From Zerene cesonia (taxonomy: Eukaryota > Arthropoda > Insecta > Lepidoptera > Pieridae), in the NCBI RefSeq assembly GCF_012273895.1, contig NC_052126.1:3609218-3673217 (forward strand): DNA of 64,000 bases, read 5' to 3'. The notes below the pieces were generated by a model that was given only the letters and a program-made list of their open reading frames with translations, was not told where the DNA came from and made no database searches. The translations under genes were made by a program, and so were the position numbers. Shown here piece after piece: positions 13,343 to 24,871 of this stretch. Within the stretch, counting starts at the first letter, position 1. Every line of letters starts with the position of its first letter.

Positions 13343-13490
13343 TATACTTATACTTATACTTATACTTATACTTATACTTATACTTATACTTATACTTATA
13401 CTTATACTTATACTTATACTTATACTTATACTTATACTTATACTTATACTTATACTTATACTTATACTTATACTTATACTTATACTTATA
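13343..13490. repeat. Perfect hexanucleotide array (TATACT)n, about 24.7 units
   Basis: 148 bp of uninterrupted TATACT units. The array abuts the 3' end of a reversed H2 Helitron-like element at 13,491, whose normal end contains ATTAGTATAGAT. The array may have grown from that terminus. Confidence 0.95.
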
Positions 13491-13640
13491 TATTATAAAG
13501 CTGAAGAGTTTGTTTGTTTGAACGCACTAATCTCAGAACTTACAGGTCCGATTTGAAAAATTCTTTCAGTGTCAGATAGCCCATTTATTGAGGAAGGCTA
13601 TATGCTATATATGTATCACGGGCGAATCCGGGGCGATTTC
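13491..13640 (-). mobile_element. Helitron-like short element, family H2
   Basis: Reversed copy: TATAAAGCTGAAGAGTTTG at the left, then AATCTCAGAACTTACAGGTC, then CCATTTATTGAGGAAGGCTA, then CACGGGCGAATCCGGGGCG at the right. Fairly well preserved. Confidence 0.7.
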
Positions 13641-14562
13641 ACAATCGAACTGAATGGAAAATCTTCGACCTCTGGCAAATGTGTGATGATAATCTTAAGT
13701 AATGTTGAACCGTAAACATATTGTGTAACTTTGTCAAGGGCTTAGCACTTAGAAGCAAGTTACGAACAAAAGACTACTAAGAACTTATAGACGCTCAAGT
13801 TGGTCATAGATTTAAGATAATACAGACATGACGTGGAACGATAATAATAATATAATTGTTATTGTGATTGCTAATTTATTATATTATGTTAATTGTTTTC
13901 TACATAGTCAAAGTCACTCAAATTGTCTCACACTAACATGCATTAAGAATTAACTTCAAAATTGACCTAACATGCAGTCCTGCTTTTCGTGCGAACTGTC
14001 GAACGCGTGAAGATTAAATAGCAGTGGTAAAATTTTAAATTTTGGCGGAAATTTCTATAAAAAAAATGTTTCTTTCGTAAATCCTCCTACAATAACAAAG
14101 ACAATAAAAAATTATTAATGAAATCGGTCCAGCAGAGCGCGCGTGATCCTGTGACCAAAGGTATTAAGGATTCATTTAATTGCATATAAAACATATAAAT
14201 AGATAACTAGATATAAAGATTCATACCGATAAAACTTAACATATTTTTAGATTGCAACATAACTACTCGAATTCCATCCTAAGAACCTTCTATTCTTTTA
14301 CTTATATTCCTTAGATAATACGAGGTATTAATCATTAATATAAAAAAATATATACAATTCCATAATTGTTTCGTTTTTTATTGGTTGTATAAATAATTTA
14401 TTCTCCACACGGCCACCGTCTCCGCTATGTCTAGCTCAGCTGAACGATAGTTGGTACAAAAAGCAAACTTTTCGTTTGTCCGCCAACATCTCTGCAAATT
14501 TCAATTCGATTTTCATATTTTACATAGTAAATTGGGGACAAATTTCAGTATTAAATATTTTG

Positions 14563-14770
14563 TACTAGCATCCCGCCCGCGACTTAGCTCGCCTTTTAAA
14601 TGGAAATTATAAATTGTCTGTTCGGATTTCCCCAAATAGTTCCACCTCCCGTGGGATTTCAGAGATTAAAACTAACCTTTCTCGGGTCACTCGTTTTTGC
14701 TTATTGGATATATCAGTTTGTCACAATGATTTCCTTCATCAAATTTAATTAAGTTTTGTGCTAGTCAGAC
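14563..14770. repeat. Dispersed repeat fragment
   Basis: Starts ACTAGCATCCCGCCCGCGAC, followed by CGCCTTTTAAATGGAAATTA and ACCTCCCGTGGGATTTC. It resembles the head of a CTAGC-type interspersed repeat and leads into a SINE-like copy. Confidence 0.4.
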
Positions 14771-14804
14771 ATATACATAGATATCTTTATTTGGCACCAA
14801 ACAT

Positions 14805-15028
14805 ATCCTTTTTCCTACCCTTCCCTGTCCTTTCCTTTATTCCTCTCGTCAATCCTTTCCTAATCCCTTTCCCATTTGAAGTCGGCAATCCATTTGAAGA
14901 AGCGTAAGGTCTGCTATCGACCTTACACCTCTCCAAATGTTCATGGGCGGTGGTAGCGCTTACCATCAGGCGACCGACCAGCTCCATTGCCGACTATGAC
15001 ATAAAAAAAAAAAAAAATAAAAAAAAAC
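14805..15028 (+). mobile_element. Poly(A)-tailed SINE-like element, family S1
   Basis: Pyrimidine-rich body (CCTTTCCTTTATTCCTCTCG), a hairpin at 14,891-14,939, the 3' core GGGCGGTGGTAGCGCTTACC with ATCAGGCGACCGACCAGCTC, then an A-rich tail. The 5' head present in other copies is missing. The short reverse-strand open frame across it has no family support. Confidence 0.7.
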
Positions 15029-17169
15029 AAAATACCTAAGAAAAAAAAGTTTATGTAAAATATCAGTACAAATTACAGAGACAGTTTCTGTTTAATTGGT
15101 TCTTAACAGCAACTGTAAGTTAAAGCTTACTATTGGAGGAAGCACGAGTAAGCAACCTCGAACCTTGAACCTCTAAAAAATGCCCTATCTATGATTTAAT
15201 AATAACACGCAAATTATAAATTTTATAGATTTATTTATCGTACATTTATATATCTTAATACACGAGTGCTACCTAATTTGCAATATTTTAATGCAAAAAT
15301 CACGTGCAAATGCCATTAGTGATAACGACTGTATTTTTGTATTAATATTTTTTTTTATTTTGCTCCGGGAAATCTCAAGATTTACACAATGTAAAGCAGT
15401 GTTTTTTTAATGATGACAGCATCGCATCCCATTCAATATTGTTGATTTAAATGTTGATAAAAACTTGGTTTGTACTGAGGTTAATTTTCTTTACGGTGTG
15501 TGCAAAAAACGAAGTATTGTTAAGAGCTTTTATTTGTGTATTTGAGATTGATTAACGATTATTCAATGTACAAAAATATAGGTTCGTGAGTTCAGTATTT
15601 ATAAATCTCTTATCAGGAATAATTCAATACTATAAATATATGAGGAAATGTTCAAGATTAAAATATAAACATAACCTCTGCTATACAAGTAGATATGATA
15701 AATCTTCTTATCGATACAACGATTCCCTTGAACTAACTTAATTCTTTCTCACATATATTATTGTTTACAAACAACATTATATAATATTGGCCCTACAAAT
15801 TAGTTTAGTGGAGTTACGTAATTATTTACATAACTTACATTAAGGGCCTAGTATTTGGGCCGATATATGGTATTATATAAAAGTCACGTGTTTCTTTAGT
15901 AAACTAATGAGTCTTAATAAATTTTGTGTGACTATATACAAGAATGTTAAAAGATATATGATATAGGTATTTTTGTAGTGCAATGTTACCATTTGACCGA
16001 TCCGACCGAGTAAATATAGTTAAATAAACGGTTATTGATCACGAAATAATTATTCTGTAAATAAAGGAATGCAAATTAACTTTCACTACCTACATGTTTA
16101 TTAAATGTGCATTTTCCCATAGAGATCCGGTCGCCTTGCCCTTTTGTTACCCGACAATATTAAAGTACGGTCAGCATGATTGTTGCATATTTTATTTCTC
16201 ATAATATTTTATTGCGAAAAAATTCAAATATTTATTTGATAACGTATGTGAGTGCTTCTATTGTTGTTTAAATAAAAAGAAATCAAGTTCCTGAAGTTAA
16301 ATATTGAAATTAGACCTTGAATTAACGATGACGTATATTCATGACTTTTTAAATATTTTGCTGCATAATGCGGTTGAATGAGTGAAATTTTTTTGGTCGG
16401 ACATCCTTAAAAACTAATATTTATACATTTAACATAAGTATTAACAAGTTAAGTCATCACGTAATTATTTATGACTAATTAAGGTATTATCAAGGTCTTT
16501 CGAAAAAGTAATAAAGTTTAACGCTTAGCATGAGGACAATCCAATGTAAATCTGAAGATTTATTTGTGTAAAAATGTGTGTTTTCGCATGCGAAGAAATA
16601 CAGTTTTATTATATTTTTAATTTTGTCTGTCTGTGGTGGATGACGTCAGATATGCGATGCTGACCGTACATTCAATTAGAGTAAAAAATAACGATCTTTC
16701 TACCTATTAATCTTGATAAAGAATGTCTGGGATAGCCGCTATGACTCATGCGATATTTATTTAAAAAAGTAAAGACTCGTCCGCCCTGTATGTATGTTAC
16801 TATCAGCGGGCAAAATTCGCGCGCCATTTCACGATTTCAAATGTGATTGGCGCCAAAATGAGCACAGATTATAAAAATGAAGAAATTTCTAATGAAGACA
16901 CCGAGAAATATAATGCATTATAATTCAATTCAGTATTTTATTTATGGCAATATGCATAACAATCGAGTATCGAGGTAAAAAAGCAATTTTCCGTGCATTC
17001 ACCTAATGACGTTTTGTTTTTAAAATGTTACGCGCACCGTAGAAAATAATTTTTAAAAGATCATTATTCAAAATAATACAGGTATTATAATGTGTCATTA
17101 CCTCTTTTCATATTAATATCAGTGTAAATATCGGGTACACACATTGTAGTAGCTCAATTAAAAAAAAAA

Positions 17170-17304
17170 GTTTTACCTTTTCCTCACCCTTTCCAGTACA
17201 TTCCTTCTTTTCTGTCGTCAATCCTTTCGCATTCGTAGATGCACTTACCTCTGTCAATGGTGCGGTGGTGATCGCTTACCACAAGTTCAAAGACAAAAAA
17301 AAAC
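17170..17304 (+). mobile_element. S1 SINE-like element, 5'-truncated and decayed
   Basis: Shows CCTTTTCCTCACCCTTTCCA, GTCGTCAATCCTTTCG, GCGGTGGTGATCGCTTACCA and a terminal A run. The hairpin segment is shortened. Confidence 0.55.
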
Positions 17305-20300
17305 TTTTTAAAATTTCAACAAAATGATTTTTAAAGAGCAGTTCAAACATCATACATCTAACTCATGGCAAATATATTGCATCACTCAAAACATCATCTA
17401 GCCTGCCCTGACCTCCTTCAACTTGGCCTTGAAGTGGTTCCTCCTCACCACGTGATTTAGATATCCTGCTATTATTCCAAACAATTATATAATGTACGAG
17501 ACTAATTTGTATTCACTGACAGTTTGATCGTGGGTTGCCATGGTGATGCGGCGGGAAAAAAATAGGTATACGTGACCCCAATAGCAGTTTTTTTTTTATT
17601 TATGCCTTATTATGTACCATAATATCGATGTCTAGAGAGTACTTGTAATGGAAAATTATTTTTGTTTATATCCGGATAAATTAGCTGCCTAGACCTTTTT
17701 TAATTTTATTAGATTTTATGACAATTTCTCTTTAAGACACTCATAGAAATATGTCTTTCGTTAGAGCTCGTTATTTCAAATATTGTTTATTTGTAGGTTA
17801 GAATCCTCATTCTCTAATAACCCCGATTAGGTTATCTATTAAGAAATTCTCACATGTTTGAAATTGTTTAGCCCATTTTAACTTTTACGATAAACTATGC
17901 TATCCCGGCCCCGCCCCCTCCCCAGGTAGTGTTTGTAATAAACAAACAGTATTAAATATCTTAAGATTATATTATCGTGTAAACATAATATTTGCGAGTA
18001 TCGTAAACATTAAATTATTTTAAAATTAGGCATAATAATAATGAGTATAAAAAGAGAAAACCTATCACTTAAGGTTATGTTTTAAAATATCCTTATCAAA
18101 AAAACTAAATAATACAAGGTCTTACATTATTTTTGGAGCATCACAATATTTGCCTTGAAACGAACCTTGTCATAGACAAGAACCGAATATTACTCATTGT
18201 TTATCAAACTCAATTATAACAAACCATTATTATGAAGGGCATTATCATGGCAACCGGCAGCATGCCTTTAGAATTTAATTTGTCATTGAATGCATCTACC
18301 TTTGTTAAGCAAGTATCTTCCTTTTAATTATTAATCGGGTCTTTCGAGTACAATTTCTGGAAACTTCTTGTGTTTTCAAACGGTTATGATTTGAGGACGT
18401 TCAGAAGAGAGTGTACGATTATTCTTATCTAAAAGCTAGTACACTCGTAATGTCCTAATGTCCTAGCGTTTTGGATTAATATGAGTGGTGCAGAAGATTT
18501 ACTAAGTGACCCTTTTACTCTATTACCTTATCTACCACAATAATACAATAAATGCCTTTATTTCACCACGTAAACAAAAAAAAACTATGAAAACTTCGCA
18601 AACCATAATATGTATATTGTGGTGACTTCGCAACCGAAAATTTGCATTTGTTTTCAAACTTATTTTATATGAACTTAGCGTAAATGTTATATGGACATTA
18701 ATACAGATTCTAGTCTTTTGTGCATTAGTCCTGACTAAAATTTAATGGGTTCTAATAGCTTCAAGTCTCTGTGCTTGATCGGAGTATTTCTATTAGCGAA
18801 TATATTTTCAAGGAGGTTTCATTTGTGATATTCACGTGGCAATCACAAATTTCTGTAATAAAGGGAAAATAAACAAATGTAAAAATGTGTAAATATTTTA
18901 TTAATTTTGCTTTAATGTTCAAATTACATTTCTTTATTTCGAGAATTCTTAATTTGTCTTAAATGATTCTGTGTTACAATATCAATGTTAAGTCAATGAT
19001 TGTCGGTATTTAGCAAAGCATTTCATATCTTTGAAAATAAGGATGTACGATTTGACGATCAAATACGTAAGCAGTTATTTAATATTCCCGTCTCGTCTGT
19101 ACACTGTGTATATGAATTAATTGAGTTTAAACTACGAGGGTATATTGATAATATTCAAAGGTTAAGTTAAAGTTTTTATTATAAGTTTGTGGAATAAATA
19201 ATGTCTACAAAGAAGGGTGACCAACCTTACAGCGGAGGCAGTATCACTCCAGATTGTATGGTGAAAAAAAAAAATTAAAATCAAACAAAGAATAAAGTAA
19301 ATCGGTTAAAATCCATCGAGCTTTAGAGAATAAGAAAAAAAAACAAATTGAATCCTTCCTTTGTTTTGGGAAAGTTGATTAAAAAAACGAACATTTTTCT
19401 TAGACATTTTTCTTTTTGTTCCAGAACAATATTGCCGAGACTTTTCTTTTTAATAATTCGATCAATCGACACTAAAAAATCAACTCATTCGAAGTGAAAT
19501 AAATATTATATAGGATATCTTGTTTCGAAAAATGGGCCTTATAGTTTACAATGTTTACGAATCCTCAGTAATAAATATGATATATATCCGACGATAACTG
19601 AACTAGTTTAACTCGCAGTTACGAAATAAGTGTTTTACAACGAACAGTTGTTTTAAATTTTGTAAAAACAAAATGCATACGCATAGTAATAAACGTAAAC
19701 CTCGCGTAAACTGAAACATCACGATTATGTCACAGCGAGTGTTATTGACCGCTTTTCAAAATGAACAATAAGCTTAGCGTAAAACATACACTAGACAATG
19801 TATTAAAAAATTGTTGTCATATATATATATGAAGATTAAAGGGTCCGTCATTTCTTTAGGAATAAAATATATTAAATTTATTAATATACTAAATAATAAA
19901 AAATATTTTCATTGTTCGTAAGATCAGAATAATAATATGCATTAAATGTTTATCAAAATATAAACTGTATAAATTTAATTGAAAACTGCAATTATTCAAA
20001 CCTTTTTTCTCATTAATACTTTGAAGTGATACCTTCTTATAAGAGGGTACACCGCTCCGTTACGTAAGGCGTTACGGCGCCACGCATACGGTGTAGTACA
20101 TATTACTAATCTGTGTAGTCATCACTTCTGTCGGTGGTATCCCAAACCAAATACGCTTCATTTTCTCTTTTTCTTTGAGCTAAATCAAGCCGTACCATAA
20201 ATTACTAGGGTAGTTAAACATAATATAGAATTGATTTTTTTTTTGACTTTCGCATATACATAGATTGTAAATTAACAATTAGAATACTTTTAAATCTTTA

Positions 20301-20631
20301 CTGATTTATATCTTAACACCTCGTATTTTTTAAATTATCTTCAAATAAAAATTTACCAAGTTAAAACAAACCCCGATCAGCTAGTTTAACAAAAGTGTAG
20401 AAAAAAGCGCTGTTCTTTTGCATGTTTTAACATATTAAAAGCAAAACTGTCAGATGCGCTGAAGAGCTTCTCAGAATCGTTGACAGTATTGAAAGTTCAC
20501 ATGGGTCGTACAAATTACAATGCGAATAGTTAAAGGAAGCAATTATTGTTGTGATTGTATCAATAAAGGCTGTTTGGTTAGGTTAGACAGATGGTGAATG
20601 ATCACAAATAACTTGCTATCTTCGTACTTTA

Positions 20632-20826
20632 CTAGCTTTATACCGCGGCTTCACCCGCCTAGTGAGGTAAACGATATGAGGAAACGGATAGTCACGGAGT
20701 TTTCCACGTAGTACTTGTCTGGAGCAAATTTTATCCAAATCGGTTCAGTGGATTATGCGCGAAGAAGAGACAGATAGATGCCAAAGTAGAGCATTCATAG
20801 TAGAAGGGATAAGGGATATTAGTAGG
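20632..20826 (+). mobile_element. Helitron-like short element, another head type
   Basis: Begins ACTAGCTTTATACCGCGGCT, has CAAATCGGTTCAGTGGATTA in the middle and ends GGGATATTAGTAGGGA. The end motif agrees with the H1-H3 families while the body differs. Confidence 0.45.
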
Positions 20827-23374
20827 GATTGTATTCATATGTAACAAGCTGTCATAAAAAAATAAACTAAAAATTTTTGCTTAAGTAAGAAGATTTTAAA
20901 TTGAAGAAAAAAAACAAGAGTAAAATACAAATGATAACTATATATTTATTATTATTAATTCATTAAAAATGATGCTTGACCTTCAATGATTGACCGTGAC
21001 TTTTCATTAAAGACTATTTAGAACCTCGATTATACCGATATTTGTATACTTACTTGTAAAATATTATGATAAGAATATCTATTCAATAATCTTCATATAC
21101 AAATTGTATACCGTGGAATCATTCTAGCTAACATGTAATGCTTAGTTAAAAAAAAACGTATCATCATTATAGAATAATCCATTAAAAATCAGGAACACGC
21201 ATAAAAACCACAAATCGTAAGTAACTTTTATCGTCTAGTTAATTATTTTTATTAGAAAAAGGCATATTCTGCTTAATTGATGTGTACAAAATAATACAAT
21301 CTGATAACGTAAATCCGAATAAATTGAACGTCATTGACACACTTAGTCATTTGACGTAACATGTTCGAGCAATGTTGCGGGAATATTCTGTTCACAAACG
21401 AGATATTGCTGCGATTTCGAAACGATGTCGTTTTTGTTTGTGACGTTTGAAGGTTTCAGAACGATTCATTTTAAAAAAATTGGTGTTTCTAGTAACTTTT
21501 TACAAGAAATGCAAAAATTTCGAAACAATATGACAACTGTAAGGTTGTCAAAATGACAACAGTTATTTTGATATAAAACGTCGCTTGTTAGGAGTGCAGA
21601 TTTTAATTAATATTATACATTCAGAAACATAATTATTTAAATCATAATTAATATGAGTATATTCATCACGATTTACTTTAATTTAAACGCACTGATATAA
21701 TTACATATTCTAATGGAAGATAATGTCAATATCTAATAAAATAACTCATGTAATGTATTAAAATGTCGCGGCTATTGAAATTAATATCCTGGTTATTGCG
21801 CATAATTAACCATAAAATGATACTTAATGTATTCAACGTGACTCTAATCAATAAATGCTCATTGTGGATTAGTAGAGCAAACATAGCTTTGTAGTGATTT
21901 ATGGTATGATATGAAAATGCAATTTTATTGCAAGGATCTAGAAAAAAGGGAAATAAATTTTAAAGTGTGTGTAATTTATTATATTTCTTACTTTTGTTTA
22001 GAGTTTCTACACAAAATGCCAAATCCCTTCAATTAATCATTATTTACATGTTATCTTAACAGCATTTTTAGTCCTTCAAATTACTTAAAAAATGCAATGA
22101 TATGCAATATAATCCAACAATATTATTTAATAGTCATATTTTAATGGCTATGATCGAAAAGACAAATTTATTTATTTATAATGCATAATAAAATAAAAAG
22201 GAAATTTCCGGAATAAGACGCGAGGTCATTCAACGGAACACGATGCATCTCAATCATGTGACTTTTGTTTTTGTGACGACATTCTCAATTTATTTACATA
22301 TGTTATTGACTATCTTTAATTTGCAATGGTAATTCTAGTTATTTTTGAATTATTGAAATAGTTAGTTATACTACCAAATTAGAATATTATATAATATAAA
22401 TGTATCGTATAGTATTTAATAAATTAGAATTAGTTAACTGCTAGTCTTAATGGCGAAGCCTTGCACAAAATTCTAGCAATAAATATCTTATTCTAGTGGT
22501 TAGTTCTTGAGTATTAGTAGTATATTATCATATCATTTGTGATGTATTATTATATATCTGAAAGTTATGCGTTAGATTTTCAATGAAGACTATATGAAGT
22601 CGCTTTAACGCGTAATACATATAATGTATATACAAAGTCAACCATATGGGATAGAGGTCTTCACGCTAAGTATTAACCGTTTAATTTAAGTGGAGCGAAT
22701 CGCACTGATAATAAGTACTTGCGATTTCAGCACTTTTTATGGCTGGGTAATAATAATAATTAATGTCTGATGCTCGAGTGACTGGAGAACTGTTGTATGC
22801 AACGGGAGTGCTATATTTGGATATGGTTAATGAGGGAAAATATACCATATTATGGTGATTTTATTTATAAGTACTATATTGAGCTTATTAATGTAACTAT
22901 AGCAAATTTTTGAGTTTACGATCTGAACATACAGATAAAGACAAGACGAAAAGTCCTACGAATTGCGAATCTTACGTCGTTTTGGTAAAAGTGAAGTCCC
23001 GTGTCCCCTAGTGGGGTATGGGGCAGATGATATACATCTGTTTCACTGATCGATTTTTTTTTGGACAAGTAGGTGATCAGCCTTATATATGGATATTTTA
23101 TATGGGACTTTCTATTTATAACAACAATTTGCGTATGTTTTATGTGTGAATCCTTCATTATATATTTTAAGGTAGGAAGAGTCACAATAGTGATAGAAAT
23201 CCTAAAAGGTCAAAACTTAGCAGGCATTGAATCATATAATTGTTCTCCGGTAATTTGTCTTTCCCTTCCATTCAACTAGCCAAAACAATATAATTAAAAA
23301 TTAAGTGTGAAGTGATCGTGTCCCCTTGTGGAATGTATTTGACATCGCCTCTGCTCATACCTGATTCAGTGATT

Positions 23375-23411
23375 CATCATCATTATCACCCCTGGGGTGA
23401 TAATGATGATG
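23375..23411. repeat. Perfect palindrome, 18-bp arms, 1-nt centre
   Basis: Arm 23,375-23,392 (CATCATCATTATCACCCC) is exactly complementary to 23,394-23,411, with a single T between. It directly abuts the next palindrome. Confidence 0.97.
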
Positions 23412-23450
23412 AGTGGCAACATATGGGGTGACACCCCATATGTTGCCACT
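23412..23450. repeat. Perfect palindrome, 19-bp arms, 1-nt centre
   Basis: Arm 23,412-23,430 (AGTGGCAACATATGGGGTG) is exactly complementary to 23,432-23,450, with a single A between. Together with its neighbour it makes 76 bp of back-to-back hairpins. Confidence 0.97.
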
Positions 23451-23631
23451 GCTGGGACACAACCTCCTATGAGGGTTCAGGCCAGGATCCACCACGCTGG
23501 CCAAGTGCAGTGGCAGATGTGCAGATGTCACATGTCGTCGAATTTTTGTTTGACTTTTTGTTTTGTTGACTTGTTTTGAGTAGTGGTGATGTCATTCACA
23601 TGTGCAGATTAATTGAAATATCTATTTATTT

Positions 23632-23705
23632 CCTCACGCTCTCCCGATCTCGAACCCCGACTTATCGATTTGAAGTCCGAGGTTCTCACCACTTAGCCAC
23701 CAAGA
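23632..23705 (-). mobile_element. tRNA-derived SINE head (polymerase III box-like)
   Basis: On the minus strand TGGCTAAGTGG matches a tRNA A box. GGGGTTCGAGATCGG lies about 40 nt on and resembles a B box with one extra base. The implied arms are imperfect and there is no proper acceptor stem, so I call a SINE head and not a functional tRNA. Confidence 0.45.
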
Positions 23706-24539
23706 TTCACTGATTAAGTTTCTTTATAGAAGTAGCTAATCTTCTGTCAAGTATTAAGGCCTTGTGCTAGACCAAGTTTGTCTTGCTATTCCCTGTAGGA
23801 ATTCTAGGACTCCTCGCTTCTACGCTCACGCTTGGTTAATATCAAGGTCACGTTCGCTACCCTTTTACAATGCTTTCACCTCTAGATATTGACCTTCTCA
23901 AGGTCAAAATAAGCTCATATTCGTTGAAGACCGATATTACGTCACTAGCATCGCCCGTCCTATTGGAACAGATTATAGCATCGGGGGTGATGACGCGAGT
24001 CATTATATTAAATTAGTGTTGTCTATCGTAATTATTGTCCATGACGTGTGCATGTTTATGTATTTAATGGTATTGGAATATGTGTAGCAGTATTTATTAA
24101 AGGATAACTTATAGATTCAAATACATAATGTACCATTGGTTAGATATGCTCCTTCTAAAATATTTGATTTTGTTTAGATGGTGAAATTTTAATAGATCAA
24201 ATTTTTTGACAAATTATTAATTTTATTAATATTTCATGTACGATATTATGATTTTTTTATGATATATGTGTTATTTAGGTTTTGATTAATGAAAAAATTA
24301 TAATTTGTTGATTGATATCTATTATAGGAATCTGAATATATAATCTGAATAAAACAATCTGAATATATTCTATTATAGGAAAATAATGATTTTCAAGTAT
24401 ACAACTAAAAGCAAGTGCGTGATTATCGTATAATTATTTTTTTTATTTCTAACTAGTCTCCAGCCGCGGCTTCGGTCCCGCAGTCAAACGAAACAATAGT
24501 GTATCTGTGAGGTTTTCCGGTATAGTTCCCTTTCTCGTC

Positions 24540-24735
24540 TAAATTACCTGTGTCTGACTGTCTATTTCTAACTCATGCCTAAACTTACTCAACCGATTTG
24601 CATGAAATGTAGACATATAGAGTTTAATTGTTTTTTGATCCTGGAAATCCCACAAGAAACGGGTAAAAACTCAAAACTGTCTATTTTTAATGGCCTAAAT
24701 GTGCGAAACCGCGACGGAAACCCAGTTTCGTATAT
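24540..24735 (-). mobile_element. H4 repeat just upstream of the laccase start exon
   Basis: Contains CTTACTCAACCGATTTGCAT, GATCCTGGAAATCCCACAAG and AAACGGGTAAAAACTC, as in the other H4 copies. A G+C-rich head lies at about 24,452-24,490. The repeat ends about 70 bp before the predicted splice acceptor at 24,804-24,805. Confidence 0.5.
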
Positions 24736-24805
24736 GTTACGTGAGTTCTGGGTTCAACTTGCATTGTTTATGAAAATAAATGAAATAATGAATTTATTGT
24801 TTCAG

Positions 24806-24871
24806 AATTAATCAACATGTGTCATATATTGGGGAAAAGCGTTCTGTTCTTGGCGTTAGCTGTTAGCGTAT
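24806..24871 (+). CDS. Laccase exon with start codon and most of the signal peptide
   Basis: ATG at 24,817 encodes MCHILGKSVLFLALAVSV and ends in phase 1 before GTAAGT at 24,872. The other GT nearby (24,868) would shift the next exon into an early stop, so GTAAGT is the donor. TTTATTGTTTCAG at 24,793-24,805 is a strong acceptor 11 nt before the ATG. I therefore start the exon at 24,806 and infer an upstream non-coding exon. The coding part starts at 24,817. Confidence 0.85.

Larger units (their letters stand above)
23330..23540. repeat. LINE-derived fragment containing the twin palindromes
   Basis: To the right of the palindromes lies CACTGCTGGGACACAACCTC, then GAGGGTTCAGGCCAGGATCC. This resembles the ACTGCTGGGCACAGGCCTCC segment widespread in lepidopteran non-LTR elements. 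The element is badly decayed and its clade is unknown. Confidence 0.35.
1..24805. other. Upstream gene-free flank, repeat-rich
   Basis: I see no convincing coding exon on either strand here. Open frames are short, lack recognisable domains and often coincide with repeats. The DNA is strongly A+T-rich and carries scattered repeat fragments listed separately. Stretches with nothing recognisable include about 480-1,170, 1,345-2,350, 2,570-3,240, 5,170-6,060, 6,980-8,250, 9,310-10,140, 11,915-13,340, 15,030-17,165, 17,310-20,630 and 20,830-23,330. An untranslated first exon and the promoter of the laccase gene probably lie somewhere in this flank, but I cannot place them from sequence alone. Confidence 0.6.

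Noticed and set aside
13343..13490. Regular short repeat that could suggest a CRISPR-like array
   Set aside because: It is a spacerless six-base tandem repeat in an insect genome, hence a microsatellite.
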